A stretch of DNA of 7,988 nt from Anaerolineales bacterium (lineage in GTDB: Bacteria; Chloroflexota; Anaerolineae; Anaerolineales; UBA6663): the NCBI GenBank assembly GCA_017999235.1, contig JAGOBN010000158.1:1-7988 (forward strand), given 5' to 3'. Under the pieces are notes generated by a model, which made no database searches, had not been told where the DNA came from, and worked only from the letters and a program-made list of their open reading frames with translations. Position numbers and translations under genes: made by a program. Below are positions 1-7,110 of the stretch, one piece after another (the stretch's first letter is position 1; the number at the start of each line of letters is the position of its first letter).

Positions 1-111
1 GAACGGAGTCTTGCTGATCACGGTCCAATACCCCATCGGCAGCACGTTCTCGCCCACGGTGACCAGGGCCAGATGCTGGGGGAAGAAGGCGCTCGTAAAG
101 TCAGCGGACAT
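1..111 (-). CDS. Flavin reductase family protein, N-terminal 37 residues only (runs off the window)
   Basis: The minus-strand frame opens at an ATG (109-111) and stays open to the window edge. The visible peptide, about MSADFTSAFFPQHLALVTVG followed by ENVLPMGYWTVISKTPF, has the pattern that begins flavin-reductase-like FMN-binding proteins: a hydrophobic 'ALVTVG' strand followed by 'MGYWTVISKTPF'. Family members bind FMN and often pass electrons from NAD(P)H or another donor to a partner. An upstream in-frame stop makes this ATG the earliest possible ATG, but no convincing ribosome binding site precedes it. It starts 59 nt after mvhA on the same strand, so it may be the last gene of the hydrogenase operon or the start of the next unit. 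Family assignment is by pattern recognition on a short piece, and the specific partner is unknown. Confidence 0.7.
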   Translation of the reverse strand, partial: MSADFTSAFFPQHLALVTVGENVLPMGYWTVISKTPF

Positions 112-170
112 CGCAGCCGGCTGGGGGCTAGGAGCGGGCGGCGGGACCGCTCATCCTCCCGGCGCTCACT

Positions 171-1637
171 TTAGCAGTGCTGTTTCAGCACGTCCACTAC
201 TTCGCCCTGCGCGTCGCGGACGGTGATCTTGAGCGGCATCTGACCTGGCAGGGAGTGGGTGGCGCAGCCCAGGCACGGGTCGTACGGCCGGAAGGCCATC
301 TCCACCCGGTTCAAGATGCCTTCACTCACCACCACCCCTTGCTTGATGAAGGCTTGGGCCGCCTTCTTGATGGACATGCTCATGGGCGCATAGTTGTTGG
401 TGGTGCCGACGATCAGATTGACCTTGGTCAGGATCCCGCGCTCATCGGTCCAGTAGTGGTGGGTCAGCGTGCCGCGCGGCGCCTCGACGATGCCTACGCC
501 CTCGGTCGGCTTCTCGGTCGGGACGCGGTGGATGTCGGGCGACGTGATCTCGGGATCGGTGGCCAGCTCCACGATGCGCTCGGCCGCGTAGAGCAGTTCC
601 ACCAGGCGCGCCCAGTGCGTGGCCAGGCGCTGGTGCACGGGCTTGCCGCCCAGGGTGGCGTAGAACTTCTCGTACTCAGCCTGGGCGCGCGGCGTGGCCA
701 TGCCGTCGGCGGCGTTGAGGCGCGAGAGCGGGGTGGCGCAGTACACGCCCGAGTCCTTGCCGTCCACGAAACCCTTCCAGCCGATCTTTTTCAAATACGG
801 GAACTTCAGATAGGTCCACGGCTCGACGTGCTCGGCGATCCAGTCGTTGTACTCGTGCGCCGCGTATTTGCCCAGGCGCTGGCCGTCCGGGTCCACCACG
901 CTCACCAGGCCGTCGTAGAAGTTGACCTTGTTGTTGGCGTCCACGGTGCCGATGTAATACGTCTTGTGGGTATAGATGTCGCCCACAATTAGGTCAAGAT
1001 AGGCCGGGTTGCCCAGCACGATATCGTTAAAGAGCTTCAGACTGAACTGGGCGAACTCAATGCCCCAGCGCCCCATCTTCTCGATCTCGGCGCGCTGGTC
1101 TTCGGTGATGCCCTGCGTCAGGCCGCCGGGGATGGAGGTGCAGGGATGCACCTTGCGCCCGCCGATCATCTCGACGATGTGGTGTCCGTACTTGCGGGCC
1201 TGGATCACCTGGCCGCCGATCTCCAAGCCCACCTTGTGGATGATGCCCAGGATGTTGCGCTCGGCCACCGGCGCGTCCGGCCCCATGACAAAGTCCGGGC
1301 CGCCCAGGGCGTAAAAATGGGTGGTGTGGTCGGTGAAGTAGAAGCCGCTGTAGAGCAGCTCGCGCAGTTTCTTGGCCGCCGGCGGCGGGTCCACTTTGTA
1401 GACGGCGTCGGCGGCTTTGGCGGCGGCCATGTGGTGGGCCTCCGGGCAGACGCCGCAGATGCGGTTGGTGAGCAGCGGCATCTCCTCCACCGGCCGGCCG
1501 ACGCAGAAGCGCTCGAAGCCGCGCAATTCCGGCACCTGGAAGTAGGTGTTGGCGACATTGCCGTCGTCGTCCAGAAAGATCTCGATCTTGCCGTGGCCTT
1601 CGAGACGGGTGATCGGGTCGATGGCGATGCGTTGCAT
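171..1637 (-). CDS. mvhA: F420-non-reducing-type [NiFe] hydrogenase large subunit MvhA (group 3c-like)
   Basis: This is the catalytic subunit that splits or forms H2 at a Ni-Fe centre in the cytosolic Mvh-Hdr complex. The 488-residue protein carries the two Ni-binding motifs of the family. The N-terminal one is RICGVCPEAHH (Cys61, Cys64) and the C-terminal one is DPCLGCATH (Cys455, Cys458, His461). The N-terminus 'IDPITRLEGHGKIEI' is also typical of the large subunit. No signal peptide or membrane segment is visible. Both Cys pairs are encoded as cysteine, so there is no selenocysteine variant. A 27-residue tail follows His461. In many [NiFe] hydrogenases such a tail is removed by a maturation endopeptidase, but no such gene is in the window. 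The start is an ATG preceded by AAGGAG at 7 nt, and the gene begins 11 nt after mvhG ends. Group 3c placement rests on the mvhD/hdrABC neighbours as much as on the protein itself. Confidence 0.96.
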   Translation of the reverse strand: MQRIAIDPITRLEGHGKIEIFLDDDGNVANTYFQVPELRGFERFCVGRPVEEMPLLTNRICGVCPEAHHMAAAKAADAVYKVDPPPAAKKLRELLYSGFYFTDHTTHFYALGGPDFVMGPDAPVAERNILGIIHKVGLEIGGQVIQARKYGHHIVEMIGGRKVHPCTSIPGGLTQGITEDQRAEIEKMGRWGIEFAQFSLKLFNDIVLGNPAYLDLIVGDIYTHKTYYIGTVDANNKVNFYDGLVSVVDPDGQRLGKYAAHEYNDWIAEHVEPWTYLKFPYLKKIGWKGFVDGKDSGVYCATPLSRLNAADGMATPRAQAEYEKFYATLGGKPVHQRLATHWARLVELLYAAERIVELATDPEITSPDIHRVPTEKPTEGVGIVEAPRGTLTHHYWTDERGILTKVNLIVGTTNNYAPMSMSIKKAAQAFIKQGVVVSEGILNRVEMAFRPYDPCLGCATHSLPGQMPLKITVRDAQGEVVDVLKQHC

Positions 1638-1648
1638 GTCGGAGCTCC

Positions 1649-2659
1649 TTAATCACCCGCGACCGGGGAGGCCCAGGCCGATTTGCCGCCGCGCAGCAGG
1701 GATTTGGCCAGGTTGAAGCGGTAGAACTGCCCGACCGCGTCCGGGAGGCCATCGAGAATGCGCTCGATCTCGGCCGGATCCTGGCTGTCGATGACCGAGG
1801 CGAAGGCCGTGATCAGGCGCGCGCCGTAATCCACCACGCCCTCGGCCGGCCCGTAGCAGCCGATGCACTGGGCGCTGACCTTGGGACACAGCGCCCCGCA
1901 GCCGCTGCGCGTGGCCGGCCCGTTGCACGGGATGCCCTGCTCCAGCAGACACAGTTGCGGATCAATGCGCTCCACGTCCTGGATGCGCACAAACCGTTTG
2001 ATAGTTTTAACGTTGCGCTCGCGCGGGCACTCGTCGCAGCAGGTGGACACGCCGGCGCCGATGGTGGCGCCGGCCGGCGGCAGCTCCGCCTCGCCGTGCA
2101 GGGCCTTGATCACCAGCTCCACCACCGCCGCGATCTGGTGGCTCTCCGGCGGGCAGCCGGGCATGTAGTAATCCACCTTGACCACCTGATCCAGTGTGCG
2201 GACCAGGGGCTGCAAGATTGGGATGTGGATAACGCCCTCCGGCGCGGCGTAATCCATGATCGGCCGGATCTGGGTCGGGTTGTCGGTGGAGATCGTGCTG
2301 AAGGCGGTGTCCAGGATGTCCTGCCGGGGGCTGAGGTTGGCCAGGCCCGGCACGCAGCCCTCCGTGGCGCACGACCCGAACGACACCAGAATCTTGGATT
2401 TGCGCCGCAGGAGATGGGCCAGATGCTCGTTCTCGGCCGTGCGGATGCCGCCGTTGAACAAGCACAGGGTGATGGCGCCGTCCTCCAGCGCTTCCACGTC
2501 CTTGTATTTGGCGTCCATGGCCACCGGCCAGAAGGCCACGTCGAAGTTGGCGTCCACGTCCAGAATCTTCTCGCCGATGTTGAGCACGGCGATTTCGCAG
2601 CCGCCGCAGGCCGAGGCCCAGTACATGGCAAACTTGGGTTTCACGTTTGGCGTGCTCAT
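1649..2659 (-). CDS. mvhG: F420-non-reducing-type [NiFe] hydrogenase small subunit MvhG
   Basis: This subunit carries the iron-sulfur relay that moves electrons from the Ni-Fe site to MvhD. The 336-residue sequence shows the small-subunit proximal-cluster ligands: SACGGCE (Cys18, Cys21), GSCATEGC (Cys97, Cys102) and PGCPPE (Cys169). A Cys-rich C-terminal third follows (Cys207, 208, 211, 237, 245, 254, 258, 265, 268), suited to medial and distal [4Fe-4S] clusters. There is no Tat signal, so the protein is cytosolic, as expected for group 3. The ATG start overlaps the mvhD stop by 4 nt (ATGA), a translational-coupling arrangement, with GGAGG 7 nt upstream inside mvhD. The residue pattern and neighbours make the identification firm. 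Gene naming follows the methanogen mvh nomenclature; a vhu/vhc-style name would be equivalent. Confidence 0.95.
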   Translation of the reverse strand: MSTPNVKPKFAMYWASACGGCEIAVLNIGEKILDVDANFDVAFWPVAMDAKYKDVEALEDGAITLCLFNGGIRTAENEHLAHLLRRKSKILVSFGSCATEGCVPGLANLSPRQDILDTAFSTISTDNPTQIRPIMDYAAPEGVIHIPILQPLVRTLDQVVKVDYYMPGCPPESHQIAAVVELVIKALHGEAELPPAGATIGAGVSTCCDECPRERNVKTIKRFVRIQDVERIDPQLCLLEQGIPCNGPATRSGCGALCPKVSAQCIGCYGPAEGVVDYGARLITAFASVIDSQDPAEIERILDGLPDAVGQFYRFNLAKSLLRGGKSAWASPVAGD

Positions 2660-3114
2660 GCCGCTGCCTCCGCGTGTTCGGGCGCGCCGGCTTTATCCCA
2701 CTGCGGCCAATTGAGCGGCCCCAGCGCCCGGATCTCTTCCACCAACTGGGTGATTTCATGCGCCAGCTTGACGCCCTCGGCGGCGCTGGCCCAGACCAAT
2801 TTGACGCGCGCCGGCTCGATGCCCAGCCCGCCCAGCGTCTTCCGCAGCAGCAGGTGGCGGCGCAGGGCTTTGTAGTTTTGTTCGATGTAATGGCACTCGC
2901 CGGGGTGGCAGCCCGTGATCAGCACGCCGTCCGCGCCGCCGGCCAAGGCCTTCATCACAAAGGTCGGGTCCAACCGGCCCGAGCACATCAACCGGATCAG
3001 GCGCACGTTGGGCGGATACTTGACGCGCGCCGTGCCGGCCAGGTCGGCGGCGCGGTAGCTGCACCAGTTGCAGGTGAAGCCGATTATGACGGGTTCAAAG
3101 CGTTCGTCGCTCAT
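2656..3114 (-). CDS. mvhD: MvhD, [2Fe-2S] linker between hydrogenase and HdrA
   Basis: MvhD (FlpD/MvhD family) docks on HdrA and carries a [2Fe-2S] cluster that transfers electrons from the hydrogenase to the bifurcating flavin. The 152-residue protein has the family's cysteines in order: FTCNWCSYRAAD (Cys15, Cys18), RLMCSGRLDP (Cys44) and TGCHPGECHY (Cys69, Cys74). The length is usual for a free-standing MvhD and it is not fused to HdrA. Two adjacent starts are possible, a GTG (3115-3117) and the ATG directly after it. AGGAG lies 7 nt before the ATG but only 4 nt before the GTG, so I chose the ATG at 3114. The coding region starts 12 nt after the hdrA stop and overlaps mvhG by 4 nt. Its position between the hdr and mvh genes matches its physical role as a bridge. 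Confidence 0.95.
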   Translation of the reverse strand: MSDERFEPVIIGFTCNWCSYRAADLAGTARVKYPPNVRLIRLMCSGRLDPTFVMKALAGGADGVLITGCHPGECHYIEQNYKALRRHLLLRKTLGGLGIEPARVKLVWASAAEGVKLAHEITQLVEEIRALGPLNWPQWDKAGAPEHAEAAA

Positions 3115-3126
3115 CACAGCGCTCCT

Positions 3127-5169
3127 TTAGGCCGCGACCGCCGCCGGCGTCACATTGAGCATCAGCAAGCCCTCGATCTGGGACAGGATCTGCTCGTTGC
3201 TAAAGCCGCTGCCGCTGATGGCGCCGGCCGGGCAGGCGGCCACGCACGTGCCGCAGCCCTGGCACAGGGCCGGGTTGACCTCGGACACGCCCCGGTCGGC
3301 GTGGAAGAGGATGGCGTTGAACGGGCACAGGTTATTGCAGATGCGGCAGCCCGAGCAGCGGGTCTGGTCCACCGTGGCGCGCACCGGCTCCAGCGCGATC
3401 TCCTTTTGCTGGATCTTGCCGAGCACACGGGCGGCGGCCGCCGAGCCTTGCGCCACCGTGCTGGGGATGTCCTTGGGACCGGTGACACAGCCGGCGGCGT
3501 AGATGCCCTCGGTCATGGTGGCCACCGGGTCCAGCTTGACGTGTTTCTCAATCATCCAGCCGTCGGCGCTGCAGGCCAGGCCGAACAGGTGCGCGGTCTG
3601 CTTGGAGTCGCGGCGCGGCTCCATGCCGGCCGAGAGGATGACCATATCCACCGGGATGCGGCGCTGGCGGCCGGCCAGGGTGTCCTCCACCTGGATAATC
3701 AACTGGCCGGCCTCGCCGGGCAGGCGGGCGGCATCGGTCACTTCCGCCACCCGCCCGCGCACGAAGAGCGTGCCTTCCTCCATAACGCGCTGGTAGAACT
3801 CGTCGTAGGCCTTGGCCGGCGTCCGCATATCGATATAGAAGTTGTAGACCTGGGCGCCGGTGCGCTCCTTCACCAGATGCGCGAACTTCAGGCTCTGCAT
3901 GCAGCAGATGGCCGAGCAGTAGTTGTTGTAGTTCTTGTCGCGGCTGCCCACGCAGTGGATGATGCCCACGCTCTTGGGCGCGGTCTGGCCGTCGCGCAGG
4001 ACGATGGCGCCGTTGGTGGGGCCGGCGGCGTTGCACAGCCGCTCGAACTCCAGGCTGGTGAAGACGTTGGCCAACCGCCCGTAGCCGTACTGCGGGATGC
4101 GGCGCGAGTCAAACAGATCGTAGCCGGTGGCCAGGATGATGTTGCCGACCTCCACCGTCACCAACTCGTCCTTCTGGGAGAAGTCGATGGCGTTGGTGGG
4201 GCAGAGCTTCTCGCAGGCCCGGCAGGTGCCTTTCTGGAAGAAGGTGCAGTTGGCGGTGTCGATGACCGGATACTTGGGCACCGCCTGGGGGAAGGGGGTG
4301 TAGACGGCCTTGCGGTACCCGAGGCCGGCCTCGTAGACCTCGTCCACGACCTTTTTGGGGCATTTCTCCTGGCAGATGCCGCAGCCGGTGCAGAGCGGCT
4401 CGTTGATGTAGCGCGCTTTCTTCTTGATGGTGACCACGAAGTTGCCGACGTAGCCCTTGACGTCCACCACTTCGCTCCAGGTGAACAAATTAATCCGGGG
4501 GTGGACGCCGGCCTGGACCATGCGCGGGGTCAGGATGCAGGCCGCGCAGTCGAGGGTGGGGAAGGTCTTATCAAACTGGGACATGTGCCCGCCGATGGAC
4601 GGCTCGCGCTCCACCAGGTGGACCGGGAAGCCGGCGTCGGCGATCTCCAGGGCGGCCTGGATGCCGGCGATGCCGGCGCCGACCACCAGGGTGGCCGGAT
4701 GGATCGGCACATGCAGCGGCTCCAGCGGCCGGTTCTCGATGACGCGCTCCACGCCGCCGGAGACCATGGCCTTGGCTTTGTCGGTGGCGGCGTGTTTGTC
4801 GGTGTGGACCCAGGCGACTTGTTCGCGGATGGAGACCAGCTCGCACAGGTACGGGTTAAGGCCGGCGCGCTGACAGGCGCCGCGGAAGGTGCCTTCATGC
4901 AGGTGCGGCGAGCAGGCCGCCACCACCACCCGCGTCAGGCCCAGCTCGTGGATATCCTTCTCGATCAGTTCCTGGCCCAGGCTGGAGCACATGAACTTGT
5001 AATCGCGCGCCATCACCACGCCGCGCTGTTCGAGCCGCTGGCCGGCCCAGTCGCGCACTTCGGCCACATCCACGATGCCGGCGATGTTGGTGCCGCAGTG
5101 GCAGACGTAGACGCCGATCTTTTCCGCGGGGTCGTCCGGCAGCTGCAGATGAACGGATTGGGACGTCAT
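3127..5169 (-). CDS. hdrA: HdrA, FAD-containing electron-bifurcating subunit of the heterodisulfide-reductase-like complex
   Basis: HdrA holds the FAD that splits electron pairs between ferredoxin and the HdrBC branch. The 680-residue protein shows, in order: an N-terminal domain with VCHCGTNI (Cys23, Cys25), Cys61 and Cys86; a dinucleotide fold with VVGAGIAGIQAALEIADAG (about 162-180); a DCAACILTPRM motif (Cys208, Cys211); an inserted ferredoxin domain with CTGCGICQEKCP (260-271) and CRACEKLCP (316-324, plus Cys308); a second part of the thioredoxin-reductase-like fold including GIYAAGC (555-561); and a C-terminal two-cluster ferredoxin with CSGCRICNNLCP (605-616) and CQGCGTCVAACP (636-647). 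Length and order fit canonical HdrA near 650-680 residues. The open frame extends upstream, but the ATG at 5169 is preferred: GAGGAGG sits 6 nt before it, and it lies 1 nt after the hdrB stop. An upstream start would overlap hdrB extensively. Confidence 0.97.
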   Translation of the reverse strand: MTSQSVHLQLPDDPAEKIGVYVCHCGTNIAGIVDVAEVRDWAGQRLEQRGVVMARDYKFMCSSLGQELIEKDIHELGLTRVVVAACSPHLHEGTFRGACQRAGLNPYLCELVSIREQVAWVHTDKHAATDKAKAMVSGGVERVIENRPLEPLHVPIHPATLVVGAGIAGIQAALEIADAGFPVHLVEREPSIGGHMSQFDKTFPTLDCAACILTPRMVQAGVHPRINLFTWSEVVDVKGYVGNFVVTIKKKARYINEPLCTGCGICQEKCPKKVVDEVYEAGLGYRKAVYTPFPQAVPKYPVIDTANCTFFQKGTCRACEKLCPTNAIDFSQKDELVTVEVGNIILATGYDLFDSRRIPQYGYGRLANVFTSLEFERLCNAAGPTNGAIVLRDGQTAPKSVGIIHCVGSRDKNYNNYCSAICCMQSLKFAHLVKERTGAQVYNFYIDMRTPAKAYDEFYQRVMEEGTLFVRGRVAEVTDAARLPGEAGQLIIQVEDTLAGRQRRIPVDMVILSAGMEPRRDSKQTAHLFGLACSADGWMIEKHVKLDPVATMTEGIYAAGCVTGPKDIPSTVAQGSAAAARVLGKIQQKEIALEPVRATVDQTRCSGCRICNNLCPFNAILFHADRGVSEVNPALCQGCGTCVAACPAGAISGSGFSNEQILSQIEGLLMLNVTPAAVAA

Positions 5170-5170
5170 G

Positions 5171-6163
5171 TTAGGCCTCCTCGCCGCCCGGCATCCGCGG
5201 CATGGGCAAGCCGCCGGCTTTGATGCGCCGCCCCCGGGGCGGCGGCACCTGGTCCACCTCGGCCGGCGGCGCTTCCACGCCGATCTTGGCCAGTGCGGCC
5301 GCGGCGCTGACGAACTCCTTGCCGAAACCCAGCGTTTTGGCGTCGAGGCCAAAGGCCAGGCCCATCAACTGCGTGAAGAACAGCGTCGGCACGTGGTAAT
5401 CCGTCTTGAAGAATTTGTTCATCTCCACCTGATAAGCATCCAGGTTGAGCTGACACATCGGGCAGAGCGCGACCAGCAGATCGGCTTGGTATTGATCCGC
5501 GCCGTGCACCAATTGGCGGATCATCTCGTAGGCGGTGGCTTCGCTGATCTGGGTCATGTGTCCGCCGCAGCACCGCGTCTTGAGCGGAAAATCAATGACC
5601 GTGGCGCCCAGCGCCTGCATGACCTGCTCCAGCTGCATGGGGTACTCGTGGTTCTGGAAGCGCCGGTCGTAGTCGGGGCGCGGCACCTGACAGCCGTAGT
5701 AGGCGGCCACGCGCAGACCCTTGAGCGGCTTCACGACCTGGCTCTTGATTTTGTCCAGGCCGACGTCGTTGATCAGGATATCGAGCAAGTGGCGCACCTG
5801 GACGGCGCCGGCCTGGTAGTGCAGGCCGCCGGCCGTCAGGGCCGTGTTCACTTGTTCGGCCAGGTGCTTGTCCTGACGCATGTAGTAATCGGTTTTGGCC
5901 AGGTTAAGGTAGCAGGCGCTGCAGCCGGCCACCACGGTCCGGGTGCCGTTGGTTTGCTGGGCGGCCAGGGCCAGGTTGCGGCCCACCAGGGCGTGCGAGG
6001 CCAGCAGATGCGTGGCCGCGTACTCGGTGGCGCCGCAGCAGTTCCAATCCCGCACCTCTTCCAGTTGGAGGTCCAGCGCGTTCTGGATCGCCAGCGTGGA
6101 GTCAAGATACGGACGCGCGCTGCGCTCCATCGAGCAGCCGGGATAGAAGATGTACTTGGACAT
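5171..6163 (-). CDS. hdrB: HdrB, CCG-domain catalytic subunit (heterodisulfide-reductase-like)
   Basis: HdrB carries two non-cubane [4Fe-4S] clusters held by CCG domains. In methanogens it reduces the CoM-S-S-CoB heterodisulfide; the substrate here is unknown. The 330-residue protein has both CCG modules: Cys10, Cys42-Cys43-Gly, Cys81 and Cys84 (YPGCS, NCCGA, GCSACYLN), then Cys158, Cys198-Cys199-Gly, Cys234 and Cys237 (YYGCQVPRP, RCCGGHM, CPMCQLN). The ligand set looks complete. The last 33 or so residues (298-330), rich in Pro, Gly and Arg (VPPPRGRR, LPMPRMPGG), look like an extra tail beyond the usual HdrB core. The ATG shares one base with the hdrC stop (TGATG) and has GAGGAGG 7 nt upstream, so translation is probably coupled. 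Cytosolic, with no membrane segment. Confidence 0.96.
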   Translation of the reverse strand: MSKYIFYPGCSMERSARPYLDSTLAIQNALDLQLEEVRDWNCCGATEYAATHLLASHALVGRNLALAAQQTNGTRTVVAGCSACYLNLAKTDYYMRQDKHLAEQVNTALTAGGLHYQAGAVQVRHLLDILINDVGLDKIKSQVVKPLKGLRVAAYYGCQVPRPDYDRRFQNHEYPMQLEQVMQALGATVIDFPLKTRCCGGHMTQISEATAYEMIRQLVHGADQYQADLLVALCPMCQLNLDAYQVEMNKFFKTDYHVPTLFFTQLMGLAFGLDAKTLGFGKEFVSAAAALAKIGVEAPPAEVDQVPPPRGRRIKAGGLPMPRMPGGEEA

Positions 6164-6738
6164 CAGGCGGCCTCCTCTAACTGCTTAGCGCGGGCCAAGA
6201 TCTGCTGCAGCTGCTCCAGCTGCTGGATGCGGTGCGGGGTCAGATCCATGCGGCCCTTGCTCAGCAGCCCCAGACCCAGCGGCGCCATGCCCGGCAGGCT
6301 GAAGGGGCGGTGCCGCAGGTTGTGACGGGTGGCCAGGCCAAACTCAAAGCTCCGGCCGTAGGCTTCCACCTGATCGGTGAAGGTCTCCGCCAAGCCGGCG
6401 GCCGGGTTGTCGTGGTAGAGCTTGGCCCGGATCGCCAGGTTCTTCAGGGTGTACATCAGGTCGGTGATATGCACCGCCTGGGGGCAGCGCACCGTGCAGT
6501 AGTAGCAGGAGACGCAATACCAGGGCGTGTTGCTCTTGAGCACCTCGGCGCGCAGGTCGGCGCGGATCAGGGCGAATAATGCCCGCGGGGTGTGGTCCAT
6601 ATCCGCGCCCGAGGGGCAGGAGCCGCCGCACGTGCCGCATTGGATGCACATTTCCAGGCGCGAGTCGCCCGGGGTGGCGGCGACCACCTCCTCCAGAAAA
6701 CTGCGCGGGCGCTGCGAGTCAGGGGTCTGGGTTGTCAA
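6163..6738 (-). CDS. hdrC: HdrC, two-cluster ferredoxin-like subunit
   Basis: HdrC relays electrons from the HdrA flavin to the HdrB non-cubane clusters. The 191-residue protein contains two [4Fe-4S] motifs: CIQCGTCGGSCP (Cys31, 34, 37, 41) and CVSCYYCTVRCP (Cys75, 78, 81, 85). These are followed by a mostly helical C-terminus. No membrane helices are present, so this is the soluble HdrC type and not an HdrE/DsrM-linked form. The start is a TTG. The near-perfect ribosome binding site GGAGGTGAT just upstream fixes it, and the first in-frame Met (30) would remove residues immediately before the first cluster. It is the first gene of the six-gene operon, with about 230 bases of leader behind it. 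The 3' end overlaps hdrB by one base. Confidence 0.95.
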   Translation of the reverse strand: MTTQTPDSQRPRSFLEEVVAATPGDSRLEMCIQCGTCGGSCPSGADMDHTPRALFALIRADLRAEVLKSNTPWYCVSCYYCTVRCPQAVHITDLMYTLKNLAIRAKLYHDNPAAGLAETFTDQVEAYGRSFEFGLATRHNLRHRPFSLPGMAPLGLGLLSKGRMDLTPHRIQQLEQLQQILARAKQLEEAA

Positions 6739-6740
6739 AG

Positions 6741-6749
6741 ATCACCTCC
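6741..6749 (-). promoter_or_regulatory. Strong ribosome binding site fixing the TTG start of hdrC
   Basis: Read on the minus strand, this is GGAGGTGAT, nine bases complementary to the 16S rRNA 3' tail. The GGAGG core lies 6 nt before the TTG codon at 6736-6738. No ATG or GTG lies in a better position, so it decides the start of hdrC. Confidence 0.85.
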
Positions 6750-6906
6750 GGAGCAGGATCAAATGACGCTCGCCGGTAAAATGGCAACCGCCTCCAGCGC
6801 ATGAGACAGCGGGAGGCAGTTGAGGATGCCAACGCAGGGCAGAACGCAAAGCTCGTCTGGAAACACCAACGCTGGTCGGACATGAACACCCAAAACACGG
6901 TCGGAT

Positions 6907-6935
6907 TTGACTGGGCGGCCTAACGCTTGTTAGAT
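6907..6935 (+). promoter_or_regulatory. Candidate sigma70-type promoter reading rightward
   Basis: TTGACT (6907-6912) and TTAGAT (6930-6935) are separated by exactly 17 bases, close to the housekeeping consensus. Transcription would begin near 6942, about 25 bases before the GTG of the 41-codon ORF, with a ribosome binding site at the right place in between. It points away from hdrC, so it does not serve the hdr operon. Prediction from consensus only. Confidence 0.5.
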
Positions 6936-6966
6936 TGATTATGTGGACAGAGAAAGGAGGTTGAGA

Positions 6967-7092
6967 GTGAGTAATGTCACTATGTTGGCCGACAACCGTA
7001 ATAAGACAATGCGCTCCACTGAGTCGGATTTTGGCGCTTCAACGTGCTGGTGGGCCGATTTCTTGGGCGGCCCGCAGCCGCAGAGGCCTTGA
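6967..7092 (+). CDS. Possible small protein of 41 residues, unrecognised
   Basis: A GTG start is preceded by AAAGGAGG (6953-6960) at 6 nt and by the promoter-like pair at 6907-6935. The frame runs 41 codons to TGA (7090-7092). The peptide begins MSNVTMLADNRNK and ends STCWWADFLGGPQPQRP. It has one cysteine, a Trp-Trp pair and no membrane segment or signal peptide, and I recognise no family. It is the only plus-strand gene candidate in the window, and its stop lies 18 nt from the converging stop of the gene at 7111-7629. The evidence for it is the expression signals, not the protein. It could be a regulatory peptide, the remnant of a longer gene, or noise. Confidence 0.4.
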   Translation: MSNVTMLADNRNKTMRSTESDFGASTCWWADFLGGPQPQRP

Positions 7093-7110
7093 CCGAATTG
7101 GGCAAGGGGA

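Larger units (their letters stand above)
6739..6966. other. Leader region of the hdr-mvh operon; no coding gene seen
   Basis: Upstream of hdrC on the minus strand there is no convincing protein gene. I see an imperfect hairpin candidate (GCCTCC at 6790-6795 pairing with GGAGGC at 6812-6817, 16-base loop), which would lie in the 5' untranslated RNA. There are also two near-identical 10-mers, ccaacgcagg (6829-6838) and ccaacgctgg (6866-6875), 37 bases apart. Either could be a regulator-binding feature, but both are short enough to be chance. I could not find a confident minus-strand -35/-10 pair for the operon. The plus-strand promoter and ribosome binding site at the 6900-6960 end are listed separately. 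Confidence 0.4.

Noticed and set aside
132..152. Possible terminator hairpin after mvhA (GAGCGG / CCGCTC, 9-base loop)
   Set aside because: The stem is only six base pairs and no T run follows on the minus strand, so it is not a credible intrinsic terminator.
177..992. Plus-strand open frame of 271 codons
   Set aside because: It is antisense to mvhA, has the composition of a GC-codon shadow and no recognisable motif.
2647..5223. An 858-codon open frame on the plus strand
   Set aside because: It lies wholly antisense to mvhD and hdrA with their complete cofactor motifs. Its composition is Ala/Gly/His/Val-rich, typical of a GC-rich shadow frame, and it matches no family I recognise.
5170..5352. 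Upstream extension of hdrA by 61 codons
   Set aside because: It would overlap the C-terminus of hdrB, and the added residues look like low-complexity Arg/Pro shadow. The ATG at 5169 has an ideal ribosome binding site and matches the normal HdrA start.
7067..7081. GCGGC-N5-GCCGC inverted repeat near the convergent gene ends
   Set aside because: The stem is five pairs, lies inside the small ORF and has no T tract in either direction; likely chance in GC-rich DNA.
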